From Cheilinus undulatus (taxonomy: Eukaryota; Chordata; Actinopteri; Labriformes; Labridae), in assembly GCF_018320785.1 (NCBI RefSeq), contig NC_054867.1:26229855-26293854 (forward strand): a stretch of 64,000 nt of DNA. The letters are read 5' to 3'. Below, piece by piece: positions 13,168 to 34,958 of the stretch. How positions within the stretch are numbered: the stretch's first letter is position 1; every line of letters begins with the position of its first letter. The notes under the pieces are model-generated. The model ran no database searches, was not told the DNA's origin, and was given only the letters and a program-made list of their open reading frames with translations. Position numbers and translations under genes: made by a program.

Positions 13168-14706
13168 CTACTCCTGCTCAGCCTCTGCACTAGTTACGCC
13201 CTTCTCTTCTGGTTTGCCGCAGAATTTCTTGTGAATCCAATGCCAAAAGCACTTCTTTTCTCCCTTCTTTCTCTCCTCTTCCTGTCCATCTTGAGCTGAA
13301 CCCCCTGCAGCCTCCTCCTGTTTCTCCTCCTCCCTTTTCTCCTGTGCTTTTTCTCCCTGTCCAACCTGAGCTGAAGCCCCTGCAGCCTCATCCTCTTTCA
13401 CAGTGCTGCATTTTTTCTTTTTTGGGGGAGGCTCCTGAAAAGTAAATAAGGTTTTTTTTTTTTTTTTACTATCCCTCTACAGAATAATACTGGAAATGGT
13501 CCAGCTACAGTGAGCAGTAATGCAGCTGGATATTTTGAATAATTACTACCTTAAGTTTCTCCTGTTTTACTCACCATCTCCATCAGGGAGTCCTCTCTTA
13601 CCAGGCAATGCCTCTCCTGCTCCTCCTTTCTTGCCTCTCTCCCATTAACCTCCTCCTCAACCTCCAGAGTGTTGCTGTTAGGGATGTTCTGGTCCAGTGT
13701 AGTCTACTTGAGGGTGAGTTGGGATGAAGTGAAACACTCCTCTCCGGGAGTCTTAATTTCATCTCTGAGGGAGTTGATCACTGTGTTTCTCTCAGTAATC
13801 TGCTCCTGAAGCTGGATCACCATCCTCTGATACTCTGCAATTTCCTGCTGGTAGGCGTCCTCCAGGGCTCTGATCTCTGAGCTGATCAAATTCATGTCGT
13901 CCTCATGGACAGCAATCATCTTTTTAACTTCGTCCTTCATTAAAACACAGAACTGCTCTCCTAATCGTTTTTGTCTATGATAAAATTCCCGGAATAAACA
14001 GACTTGGTTTTTTTTTTCTGGATCAATTTGTCACTGGTTTTGAACATATGGAGAGTTTCAGTCACCTCGTTGTTCTTCCTGTGCAGAGTTTCTTTCAAAC
14101 AGGTGTTTTTTTCAACAGTCTTTTGTTTTCTGTCCTCAGGTTATCAGCCAGCCTGACCAGTTGGCTGGTTTCAGTAGTCAGTTCCAGTTTGTCATCTTCA
14201 GCAGCTTTAAGAGCTTGTGCAAATCCGTCCCTGTCCCAGCTGTGGGCTGTGTTGCCTGTTTGAAATCTGCCAGGCACCTTAAAGGCAAAAATATTCATTT
14301 ATCTGAAACCAGTCACAGAGGGCATACTCAGATTTTGTTTTGTAGCATTAACATAATTTTCCCGAAATATTCTGTGAAAAAAGTTCTGCATGAAAAATTC
14401 AATTTCAGAAAAATTATGGAATAATCACTAGAGAAATATTTTAGTAAGTTTAAGAAACGATATTCTTTACAGGAGTATCCGCTAATCACTTTGTCAAACA
14501 TTTTGAATTCGAAATACAAATTAATTACTAACTACCGATTCATTTATTTTGTTACAAACACATTAAAACCAAGTAAATGATCAGTTTGGCTCCGCTTTAA
14601 TGCGGGTCTTAGTCAAATGTTTACCCAAAAAGTTGACAGACTTTAAGAAAGTCTTAAAAGTATGAATGAATCTTACCCCGTGCCTCGAGTTGTTTCTTCT
14701 TTCCAT
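13168..14706 (-). pseudogene. Unrecognised coiled-coil protein gene with disrupted frame
   Basis: I do not recognise this gene. Three exons are visible: 14677-14706 (MERRNNSRHG, donor GTAAGA), 13575-14277 (acceptor TTTAAG, donor GTGAGT) and 13168-13434 (acceptor TTTTCAG, ends TAG). The middle exon encodes long heptad-like helices, for example around LISSEIRALEDAYQQEIAEY. The last exon is Lys/Glu-rich and has an internal near-repeat of EAAGASAQVGQ and EAAGGSAQDGQ before CFWHWIHKKFCGKPEEK. The middle exon changes frame at a run of 7 A (minus strand, near 14107-14113) and again at a run of 10 A (near 14008-14017), and has an in-frame TAG near 13704-13706. Because introns are present it is not a processed retrocopy. 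It is either a decaying gene or one with homopolymer sequence errors plus a real stop. No TTTATT lies just below 13168; ATTAAA variants (TTTAAT on +) occur near 13101 and 13113. Confidence 0.55.
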
Positions 14707-15543
14707 GGTAAAATGTCAAAGAGATGTGAAAGCAGGTCAGGACGTGGTTGGTTTAGCTGACCGTTGGCAGTTAAATGTTAATATACAACTGCGTTAAATC
14801 CTCGATTCTGATTGGTCAAATGTGGCATTTTACCATAGATACTGTTGTTGGGAGCACTGCCCTGACACCAAATCGTACTTCAATCGTATCGTATCGTATC
14901 ATATTAATTTTCGATGTAAATTTTAAAAAAATAATAATTGTAAAAATTACAAAACGTGGCAAATTTTTTTTTTACTTTACCATTTTGTTTCGTTATTTCA
15001 GTTTTTGTGTTGTCGCATGTTTTCCCTCAGAATTTGTGGCAAAACAGCATATCAATGTTTTTTTAAAAATTGTTTGATCTGAAACACTGTAGTGATGTTT
15101 AGATGGGGTTTTATGAAATATTGATTTACAGAACTTTTTTAGTAAATCCGGATGTTAACACATACACAGACACACGTTTCTCCTGCCACGTTTCTTTTGT
15201 GCTAAAATAACTTTAAAAAATCCTTTATTAAATATTTTTAGTTGACAAACAGGCAATTTGACATTGAACATTTTACAAATCTCTCCAAGCAGCATATTTA
15301 GATAACAAAACAAAGTCACTGTAAGTAAATATAAAACGAAATGGACTTTTTTTTTTTTTTTGAAGACCGATGAATGTCTCAAGACATTTTAGATACCAAA
15401 CTTGACCATATTGCATAATTGCCTAAATCATTTTTGCCCTAACTGAGATATCTGCACAGATGCGAACAGATGGTCCTGAGACTCAATATCTATTCATTGC
15501 TATCCAAATTAAACCTTATGCTGAAGAATTCATTACATGAATA
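14707..15543. other. Intergenic, upstream of the coiled-coil gene
   Basis: This AT-rich spacer probably contains the promoter of the minus-strand coiled-coil gene. A short run of GTATC units occurs near 14885-14900 and T-rich runs near 14965 and 15345. No gene is supported. Confidence 0.4.
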
Positions 15544-16105
15544 TCATTAAACTCTATGTAAAGTGAAATCCAAACTTTGTGTCTTAACACACTAGATAAG
15601 CTGGAACATGTGAAAATGCCACAATCTTGTGTAACCATTTTTTTTATTTAGACTGTTTACAAGTTGTTCACCTCTTTCTAGACTTGGTTTTATTGGAGCA
15701 GGGCAAATGAGCCTATGACATCACCGGTCTTGATAGGGAATTACTTCCACCCCCTAACGCTAAATCACTCGGCAGTTAATCTCAATACAGTCTGTTAGCT
15801 GATGTAACTGCTTTACAAGCTGTGTTTTTGTTCTTTGGGAGGTCAGTTTCCCATATCGATCAGCCACAGTGGACTATGGGTCATTAAAAGTATCATAAGC
15901 GAGAGATTTGTACCAGAAAACAGTACAATCAATTTCCAACTTCTGTCTCTCTGCTCTGTCACAGAGCCAGGCAGCTGCATTCTGACCAGAAGCATCTTTC
16001 TTTTTTTTTCTGAGAGGATCATGTTTCTCCTGAGTGGGTATGGCTTCAGCTCATTCAACCAACATGCCCACATCATCCTACAGCAGATTTCCTCAGGGTT
16101 TTATA
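15544..16105 (+). repeat. MITE family copy A (3' truncated)
   Basis: This segment matches the reverse complement of 52001-52700 and the + strand of 44203-45275 over most of its length. Shared blocks include AATCCAAACTTTGTGTC, ATCAGCCACAGTGGACTA, CAACTTCTGTCTCT and TTCAACCAACATGCCCACAT. The left terminal block is degenerate, and the copy stops after the CCCACATCATCCTA block, where another repeat begins. It has no coding capacity. It is best read as a non-autonomous DNA element. Confidence 0.75.
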
Positions 16106-16117
16106 TATTGCTTGCAG

Positions 16118-17157
16118 GGGTGGAAAGTAACAAATTCCATTTACTCAAATTACTGTAGTTGAGTAGTTTTTATGGGTACTTGTCCTTTTTTAGTACATTT
16201 TGAAATAAGTATTTCTGCTTAAGTAAGTTTTACTTGAGTACAATAATCTTGTACTTTTTCCACCTGTTTTGACTAGACAGCAGCACATAGGGAGAGAACA
16301 ATTCCATATCACAACCCAGAACAGCTGATGACTGCTATGACTGCTTTTGCTCATATTTATGGTGTACCATGAGTGAAGTTATCAACTGAGTTAGAGTTCC
16401 CACCCGTGACCTCAGGTGTTTCAAAGGGATGCTTGGTGACTATTCTTCATCTGTATGCATTGCCTTGGCATGAGGATGACTTTCTGCTTTGGTCTTGCCA
16501 GAGGGAACTCGCATTGCAACAGATTTTCAAGCATTATTGCAACTCTGGCAATGTTCATACCGCAGGCCTTAATGCTCAATTCTGATCTTTTCTCAGATCT
16601 GATTTTTTTTTTGTTTGCCTGTTCACACTGCAGTCAACTTCCAAAAGATCAAATACGTATTTGATTTAGAACCACATATGAAAGTGGCCTGAATTTCATT
16701 CGAAACGGTCAGAATCAATGTGACTTGCGCTGTTCACACTGTCAGAAAAAAAAAAACAAACAAAAAACAGATACGAGTCACATGTGAGCAAAAAAAATCA
16801 GCTTCAGGTCACTTTCAACTGCAGTGTGAACATAGCCTTAGTCATACTGTTAAATATACTGTTTCATTAAAAAGTTTAGCTTAATTTCATGTAGTAGGAC
16901 CCATTATAGACACTTAAAGTGTGGAAGTGACCTGAACAACCTGGTTGGAAATCTACTCTCCTGTGTTCTTGCCAATAATAAAAGATAATATTTAACTCTA
17001 CAACTCATTTGTAGCTTCTCAGTAAACTTCAAGTTGTATACTTTTGTATTTTACTTGAATATATTTATAGACCAGTATTTTTACTTCGGCCAATTTGAAA
17101 CAGAGTAACTATACTTTTACTTGAGTACAGTAGTCATGTTCTTTTTCCCCACTTCTG
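16118..17157. repeat. AGTAC-rich fish repeat split by an insertion
   Basis: The left part (16118-16263) reads GGGGTGGAAAGTAAC and then a series of ACTTGAGTA/TACTTTT motifs. The right part (about 16990-17157) resumes with TTTTACTTGAGTACAGTAG and ends in TTTTTCCCCACTTC, near the inverse of the left end. This pattern is a familiar dispersed teleost repeat. The middle holds unrelated sequence, including the inverted-repeat element at 16547-16837. A smaller fragment of the same type lies at 28385-28530. Confidence 0.6.
16547..16837. mobile_element. Short non-autonomous DNA element with 19-bp inverted ends
   Basis: The left end GGCAATGTTCATACCGCAG and the complement of the right end GGCTATGTTCACACTGCAG match at 16 of 19 positions. 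There is a central run of A and no open frame. Flanking bases show no clear target duplication, so the superfamily is not assigned. It sits inside the AGTAC-rich repeat. Confidence 0.6.
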
Positions 17158-17414
17158 ATTGATAGAAACTCAGCTGCTAAAGGGGACCAATTGAGCCTCC
17201 TTGTCGTATAAAAAAAATCTTAATGTAGTTTCTGCTGGTCACCGGTAGAGGCTGATAGAGATTTCACAAACCTGCCTAAATAAATGACTTGACGAAAAGC
17301 CTTTTTAGTCCTTCCCGGCTGCCGTCGCTGGTCCGGGCTGCGCCGGTGAACTGTCTGCTGTCGTCCGTCCACTTCAACGTTACCGAGCAGAGTTTTCTGA
17401 ACAGCGAGTGAAAA

Positions 17415-27086
<9,672 letters not shown>

Positions 27087-27810
27087 AGTGTCAAAATTGC
27101 ACGGTTTACTCCAAAACCCTGAAAGCTCCCCTGCCTCTGAACATCCACACTGTTGACACGAGCTCCATACATTTTAAGATGTAAATCTGATCCCTGTTTC
27201 TGTTTAAATATGACTACACTGAATAAAAAAAGATAATCATCAGTAAGCCAGGTGTTTCACATGATTATAATTTATCACTATTTTCTGTTTTTACTTGCTC
27301 GTGATAAAATGCAGTACTACATCTGGAAAAAAGCAGGCGGTATATTGTCCTAATGGTTAACAGATTTAAAGCAGTGGTTCTTTCTACTAGTTCACATTTT
27401 ACAATAACATGTTTTACTTTTTAAAACAGGAAACCTATTTTTATATATGCTCCTCATTAGCAGCTGCTGTTGTAGTAAAAGTTAATGCAAATCAAGGTTC
27501 TGCCATTCATGTTTTCTTTAACACTGGGAAAGATGCTGGATCAACAAGGCTAGTTTTCTGTTTTTGTTAACCACTGCACTTTGTATTCACATGTGTAGAG
27601 TTTTGATTGTGGGACATGGATCAAACCAAGGAATGAGTGCATACTGCAGTTTTCAGTCATTTCACAATGTCTTCAGATAAATCATTGACAAGCAGTGCCA
27701 CATAGTTGTGTCAGCAGTAAACATGACTCTTTGAGACAGTTATACTATGCTGTTTTTCCAACCTCGTGACAATCATGTTGTCCCTCAATAAAGGCAGTGC
27801 CATCTGACCT
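27087..27810 (+). other. Probable 3' UTR of npepl1
   Basis: Two AATAAA signals follow the TAG, at 27222-27227 and 27787-27792. They suggest a short and a long 3' end, about 0.15 and 0.7 kb from the stop. No coding region is visible. Confidence 0.6.
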
Positions 27811-29415
27811 CTGTGTACATGTTCAGTAATACACTACAAAAATCAAAGACACATTCTAGTCTTTTCATTTAATCATCACATCAATAGTTTTATTCTGTTC
27901 TGAATTAACCTCAGGTACTCACCCTAATTTATCTTACTCCTTTACGATCTGACACTTTTGTGAATTTCAATATCTGGTTTCTGCATTTAACTTAATTTCA
28001 AGTTTTCTACGCACCTCATGATAACTGAGTTTGAGGACAGATGAGGATCTTACACTCAAGTTGAAGAAATGTCATGCAATTAAATAAAAGCCTAGGTTTC
28101 CCTTTTTAGATCAGATACCACAGCAATAGGAGGAACAGCTTCTTTAAGTGATTTACAACTAAAATGCTGACACAGGGAATTCTCCATGTCTGATGAAACA
28201 ACGTACAAGACGGCTCTGATGTCTTGAGTTGTGCTTAGAAGAGTTTGGATATCACGTTGTTCTTGTGGGGTGTTAAAAAGTGTTATGGATAGTGTTGTTA
28301 TAAATCCAATACTTTAAAGGTTATCCTGAGCAAATTTCACTTACTGTCTTGAAGGTGCTGTTTTTATGATAGAGCTTTGACCAGAGATAGAAAGAGTACA
28401 GGACTATTGTACTTAAGTAAAAGTGCAGTTACTTTGGTGAAAATGTACTTCAGTAAAAGTAATGGTATATACATCATCTCAAGTAAGAGTAAAAAGTATT
28501 TAGTTTTCATTAAGTACTTAGTATCTACTAAGGCCCAGGCAATTCATCAAAATTTAGATAAAATCACAGTACGTCCTGCAAATTTCAAATCACAGGGTGC
28601 AATTTTCCTCTCAATTGAAATGTGGCAAACATTACATTCAAGCATCAATTCTTTAGAATTTTTAACAAAAAAAGCCCTACTGTCATTAATTTTGCATACA
28701 TTTTTTCTTAACAAAAATGAGAATGATATAAAATGACCATTTTCATCAATACAACAATTCATATTAACATTGCAATATGATTCAAAAATAACTGCAGTTG
28801 ATATAATTTTTTTCAAAATCTTTCATCCCTGTTTGTTACTGATTTTTATATTGATGTGTACAACACACAAAAGAGGCTGTAGGTTAAAGTAATCAGTCAA
28901 TTCCCTACTGTGATGTGTTATTGCTTGTTCTTGTTAAAAATATATAAGATGGGGAACTAAAATAAATGCATATTAGATCGCAATATTGGTTAAAACCAGC
29001 CCTAGTAGAAATTGAGGAATTGTACATTTAGAAATTAGTTAATTTCTACCTCTGCTTTTTACCTGTCTTCCTTACTAGACACTTAGCAGTCTACGCAGGA
29101 TGTGATTTACGGTGTTATGGGTTAAAGAGTAACCGTGTCAACTGGTGACTTTCAACCTACTGTGCATGTCGTAGTTAGATATTAAAACTGCAAATGCTCA
29201 ACGGTCCAAACGATGGCCCTGGACGTTTAACTGTCCGAACGATGGTCCTACGTGTTCATTACAAACAGATATGATGGGTATATTGACATGATACCAACAT
29301 ATAAAGAGGCAGAAGTTGGGACACTTTACGTCAACACCCATTGTAACCGCGCACCCATAAACGCCTTCGTCCGAAAGTCGCAAGCGAACATGGCCACTTT
29401 TAAACCGTAACACCG
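27811..29415. other. Intergenic npepl1 to ctsz
   Basis: This spacer contains a fragment of the AGTAC-rich repeat at about 28385-28530. The rest is AT-rich and unassigned. The segment nearest ctsz is richer in CpG and is presumably its promoter. Confidence 0.5.
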
Positions 29416-29425
29416 GTCACGTGGT
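29416..29425 (+). promoter_or_regulatory. CLEAR-like E-box (TFEB/TFE3) upstream of ctsz
   Basis: GTCACGTGGT lies about 160 bases upstream of the ctsz start codon. It matches the CLEAR consensus GTCACGTGAC in its first eight bases. CLEAR boxes are the known binding site of TFEB and mark lysosomal genes, including cathepsins. Function here is inferred from motif and position only. Confidence 0.55.
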
Positions 29426-29581
29426 TGTGGTTTACGTACAGCCGGTTCGTAAGCACTTCAGTTTATCCGTAGACACCAGTATTCAGGCTGTCAGTGCAAC
29501 TACACTAGTTTGCTGTGTCTCTCCTTCTCAGTTCAAAGCTGCGTTTTTAAACCCGTCGGCTTCCTAGAGCAAAGTGTAAAG

Positions 29582-32500
29582 ATGGCACAGTCCGTTTTGA
29601 TTGTTGCTGTTCTCTCAGTTGTGCTGTCCGGTGTGTTTGCTGGAGTGTTTTTTAACCCAAAACAACCGTGTTATGTCCGCTCACCGAGGAGAAACGACTT
29701 TGGGCTGAGGTAAGTTAACATTTTAAAATCTTTTTCAACAAAAACGAGCGGGACGTTGTTGATGTCTTTCTGCTAGCTAGTTAACGTTAGCTACATAGCC
29801 GTTTGTTTTTATCAGAAGGTGCAGCAAACTGAGTTAATGTTATCTTAATCTGGTATTAGCAGTTCAAATTCAAACCAAGATTAGGCCAGGTTACCTCTAC
29901 GTGATATACGACCATGTAATTTATATGAAACAGCACCTTATTCAAGTAAAATCAAGTTGGCAGTTGTGGTTTGCCCTTTTGTTTAAATAACCGTCCCTGC
30001 CATTCACTGCAAATCAAAACGAAACTAAACATAATAGAGAGCTTCATGACCTCCTGAATATATTTGTCGCCTCTTCACATCACGAGATTGTGAATCACAA
30101 GTTGAGGTAGTTTACAGCTCTGTAACTTCCCTAAAGTTTAAATATCAGCCGAGACAATTCACCATAAAACACAATGCACTATTGAGATATAATACAGTAG
30201 AAAAGAGGAATAGTACTGTACAATAAACATTTTTGTAACTGTCCATATATTATAGATATTTACCAATTGGACTGAAAACAGATCTAATATAAATCTGTAA
30301 CTGCTCTTTGTAATGATCCCTTCATTTCTTGATTATGTCCACCATGTTTTTGTGTTCCTGTCCTACAGCTGGTTCACAGACAATAACTATCTGATCAATA
30401 CATATGCAATATGTTACTGAATTTTACCTTTGTGTTTACTGATTGTCACCAAAGGTTAAGTTGTCCGGGGAACATTGAACCCCCCAAATTTCCACATTAC
30501 TCTAGTTTCAGTTCCCTTTTCAATGCATAGGTAAAAGTTTGGTTTTTGTATTTGCTTCCTAAACTGCAGAATCTTGAATGTATAAGTTTTACCCTCCTTT
30601 TGCATTTGTATCTTGTCTTTTAGAGCTATATTGACAAGGGGAAATTAAACATTATCTTTACACACTCTTAATACACACAAACTGATAACATGTCTGGTTA
30701 GAATAACATTATTTTATGTCAGAAGCCAATATCCTCAGACATGTTTGGAATTTCTTTTTCTTACATGTATGTAAATTATTAATCAATGACTGACAACATT
30801 TCTTTCCGCATTCTTTGTGTGTTGGAGTGTCATGCTGTTGCAGGACTAATGCATTGGATGTCATATTAATTCACAGGACTGCTCCTCGCCCTCATGAGTA
30901 TTTAAACATTTCTGATCTGCCCAAATCCTGGGACTGGAGGAACTTGAATGGTATAAACTATGTGAGCACGACCCGTAACCAGCACATTCCACAGTACTGC
31001 GGCTCCTGCTGGGCCCACGGCAGCACCAGCGCTATGGCAGGTATGAATCAACAGTTTGCCTTATGGAGACTTAAAAACTTGCCCAGTCATTGTGGTTTGG
31101 GACAGCAATGCCTCACATGACTGTTTTTTTGTTTCACTTCCCCCTTGTATAGAAGTATTAGGACCTGGTAGTGTGATTTATTTTTTTTTATTCGTTTTCT
31201 CGCCAGACCGCATCAACATTAAGAGGAAAGGAGCATGGCCATCAGCTTACCTCTCTGTCCAGCATGTCATCGACTGTGGTGACGCTGGAAGTTGCCATGG
31301 AGGGGATCACACTGGAGTTTGGCAGTATGCTAACACTCATGGCATCCCAGATGAGACCTGCAACAACTACCAGGCCAAAGACCAGCGTAAGTGTCCTTCA
31401 GTGAAGAAAGACAAGTTTATAGTCATTCATACTGTCAGAGTTTGAGCTATGCATGTCGTGTGTCCATTTCTACAGAATGCAAACCCTTCAACGAATGTGG
31501 CACCTGTACCACCTTTGGAGTGTGCAACATTGTGAAGAACTACACCCTGTGGAAAGTGGGAGATTATGGAGATGTGAGTGGGAGAGAGAAGATGATGGCA
31601 GAGATCTATGCCCGAGGGCCCATCAGGTCAGTAAAGTGTTCTGATTATATTTTGTAGAGCAGCTGCATTAGGCAGCCATTGGAGTTTCTTTTTTACATTT
31701 ATTTAGGATTGTCAGAACTATCTATACCTAAATATTACTCATTGATATTTACATGCGATAATTTGCCTGTATATTTCAGCATATATCGACTGTAAATTTT
31801 GTCTATATATATTAATAAATGAGTGGAGTTTTAGGCTAAACCTACAGACCTGTGTCAGTTGAGGTCTTTTTCTTTATTTATCCTCATTCTTTACACTTTA
31901 AAGAATTTTTTAAGGACTAAAGTTTGTTTCCTTGGTCATCCTTAAAACTTAGAGTGTCCAAAAGGACTGAATTTCTTGTCCGAAAAGCATGTTTAAATGT
32001 CGTTATCAATATCAGTATCAGTTAAAATGAATCTGTAAACATTGGCATTTTGGATATCAGCAAAAATCCAGTATCGTGCATCCCTAAAAATAACCTACTA
32101 AACACAAATTTCCCTTCTTTTTGTGCTGAGATTGTCTAAGCTGAAATGTGGTGATGTCGATATGCTGTTAATATCATGCATCCCTAACAGATCATGTTTC
32201 ATTCAGTTTGGTAGAGCAGCATAACAGGTGTCAAGAAAAAAGCAAATTACACCACACGCTACTGTTTAAGCTTTTAAATGAATTCTGTGGAAAATGGTGA
32301 TTTATGGAAACTATTTTTAAATCATAAGAACCTGACAAGGTTTGACTATCAGCAATGTAGTGTCCTGTAACGTGAGCATGTGGAGATAACATATTAAGGA
32401 GCCCACTGGCTGATCCGTTGTGTGGTAATAACAAAAGACAGCAAATTGAAAGAAGGCAAAGAATTACAAAAACTTTGCCTAGCCTGGGCAATCTAGAAGT

Positions 32501-33391
32501 AGTCTGTCAAGGTAGTTTATAAAGCAGAATTAGTCATGAGCCCTGATACTTAATCATGTCTTTATTTTCCTTGTGGTCAATTAACCAGTTTATATGTTTG
32601 TGTGTTGGGTCAGTCTGTTGCCCTGTCAGCACACAGTATGTGTTAGCAAATCAATAGTTTAATCTATAGTAATCTATAGTTTAGTTATTCAGAAGAGGAA
32701 CTAATCTTTGGTATTTGTTTCATCTAGCTGTGGGATTATGGCCACAGATAAACTGGATGCCTACACTGGAGGTCTGTACTCTGAATATCAGGAGGAACCT
32801 TTCATCAATCACATCGTGTCGGTGGCGGGGTGGGGAGTGGAGAACGGCGTGGAGTACTGGATCGTACGTAACTCATGGGGAGAACCATGGGTAGGTGTTT
32901 TGAAACAAAATTAATTCTGTTAAACAGATATTAAAACCTTGCTCTGTAAAGATATGTAAAAGATTTGTTCCCTCATCATTTTCAAATTTATCAAATCCAC
33001 CGCCCCCACTGTGAAGATAGAAATATTCACATTTACTAGTTATTATTTGATGAAAAAAGGTTGCTTGACTTAATCACAACTGTTAGGGTGTGTTGTTTAT
33101 CCGATTTAACAACCTGCTGTGTCTACATCCACTTGATTTCAAACCGGTGCGACCAGTTAAACCACAGAGAAAAGACTGATTATTCTCAAAGTAAAATAGC
33201 TGGAACTATGACTGAATAATGGTTAATAACGATTAATCAAGGATCTATTTCCATTTTCTATTTAGGGTGAGAAAGGTTGGCTCAGGATCGTGACCAGCGC
33301 CTACAAGGGAGGAAGTGGCAGCAAATACAACCTGGCTGTGGAAGAGGACTGCATGTTTGGAGACCCGATTGTCCCTAAATCCTACGAGTAG
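29582..33391 (+). CDS. ctsz: Cathepsin Z (cathepsin X), lysosomal cysteine carboxypeptidase
   Basis: This is a papain-family (C1A) enzyme that removes single residues from C-termini in lysosomes. The six exons are 29582-29709, 30877-31040, 31207-31386, 31476-31626, 32728-32890 and 33266-33391. They total 912 nt (303 residues, the human length). A signal peptide spans about residues 1-20 ([20 protein letters not shown]), followed by the very short propeptide typical of cathepsin Z and the mature enzyme from about LPKSWDWRN. The cathepsin Z insertion motif [10 protein letters not shown] carries the catalytic Cys87. His236 ([10 protein letters not shown]) and Asn256 (NSWGEPW) complete the triad. 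The propeptide has RND where human has RGD. Exon 2 could instead start at 30844 and add 11 residues; 30877 was chosen because it gives [10 protein letters not shown], close to human. The gene faces nelfcd tail to tail. Confidence 0.97.
29710..30876 (+). other. ctsz intron 1
   Basis: This 1.17 kb AT-rich intron shows no repeat that I recognise. Its end contains two AG acceptors 33 bases apart in the same frame. Confidence 0.55.
31627..32727 (+). other. ctsz intron 4
   Basis: This 1.1 kb intron has short AT-rich runs with twice-repeated phrases of the type ATCATGCATCCCTAA near 32070-32190, possibly decayed repeat ends. No exon or RNA gene was found. Confidence 0.45.
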
Positions 33392-34958
33392 ACACCAAAG
33401 AGTGAAGAGGTTGCCACTGCACTGTTGTGTGTTTCTGTTTCAGGCAGAGGATTTTTTACATTAAATAGTGAAGGGAATGAGTTTAAGTTTTTGTTTCAGA
33501 GATCTTCGGGTTTTTTATTTTACTCAGGATGCATATCAGACCTGATTGAATCAATGCAGTCTTTATTTTTATCACATCGAGGGCTGTTTGACAGTCAAGA
33601 ACTTAATGGGTTAATTTGAGGGAACATTGAAGTAGAGTGTGACACTTTATTCAAGCACTGTGTGCTGAATAGTCACAATGGATGAATGCGAATGCCTAAT
33701 TTCATTTGATTTAGAGGGAAAAACTTTTGTTGCTGTTGTTGATAGTTTTAATGTAAATTCAACTGAATTCAAAGCCAAAGAGTAGTATTTATGATTAGTA
33801 CTGCACTGTCAGACACTGGAGGTTTTCAGTGCCAATGTTCATGCTTTATGTTCTGCACAATGCTCTGAATAAGGATTTTTTAAAAAAGGAAAATCAACTC
33901 TGAGTGTGCCTTACAGGACTTTCACTCAAATGTGTTCATATAATATCTTCATATCTGAATAGTCATCACATGGTACATTTAGCAAAAATGTATTTTTTTG
34001 TTTACAAACTTTGCCAATAAACACAACTTTATATGATTCTTCACACAAAAGTGTCCCTTCCTGTGAATCACTTGTCGATGTGACTGCAAAGTGGCTAAAA
34101 AGTTCTGTTTCTTTCTTATTGAAGGGTAGTCTCTTATTAAATTTTTTGGGCAACAACCCACACTATTCTCATGTAAGCTGACCTCAGCATTACTGTGAAC
34201 TACAGAGTGAAAACATGTTTCCTGCTTTATCAGCTAATTTAGAGTTCTTTCTTAATTCCAACACATGACTCCATGGACTTGCACTGTTTATTCAGTGCCT
34301 TAAAAAACATCTCCAGCCTCAAGACTTTAAATTATCCACTGAAATTCTTCAGCTTGCAATAGAAAGAAACTGACTTAACATTTTCTGGGAAATTCAAATG
34401 ACCTAATGCTGTTTTTGAGTTTGGTATTTCTTCTTTAATATTCACTGATGTGTTTTTTAAATACCTGCATCCTTTAAAATATCAAGGGACTTTCTCAAGC
34501 CACAATAGCAAAAAAATTTTTTAATAAGCTGATCTGTTTGCTAGCAGCACTACAACTTCTGTATATTTTCACTGTCATTATGAATAAAAATGTGCCAGAA
34601 CTTACATTTTAAGATAACATATGTTTAAAAATGCAAGAAATCACTTTCAGGTTTTTATTTTAAAACAGTTAATACCAACATAAAATATAGAAAATTAAAT
34701 GTACAGATGAAAAATGAATCTTTTATCAGCATCTTGAGCGGCTCCAGCCCTCTTGTTTCTGTATTCTTCCATCAGATCGCTGAAGTTTGCCTTTTCCTAC
34801 AAACTAATCCTTTACTTGGTTGTTCTGAAGTCTGTCGTAGAGCTGTGTGCTCCTACACAGTTCTGAGCATTCAGTTACCAAGAAGACAATGTGTCCAAAG
34901 CCTTTTTAAGCTTTTTCTGGTTCTTTTTGGACAAAATAATTCCAGTGTCCTCTCCAGC
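33392..34958. other. Shared 3' region between ctsz and nelfcd
   Basis: The two genes converge here. On the + strand AATAAA occurs at 34016-34021 and 34583-34588. On the - strand the complement of AATAAA lies at 34654-34659, about 300 bases past the nelfcd stop. If the distal ctsz signal is used, the two transcript ends lie within about 70 bases of each other. No coding region is supported. Confidence 0.5.

Noticed and set aside
13168-14706. Coiled-coil locus as a processed retrocopy
   Set aside because: Two introns with proper splice sites remain and there is no 3' poly(A) tract or target duplication, so a decayed ordinary gene fits better.
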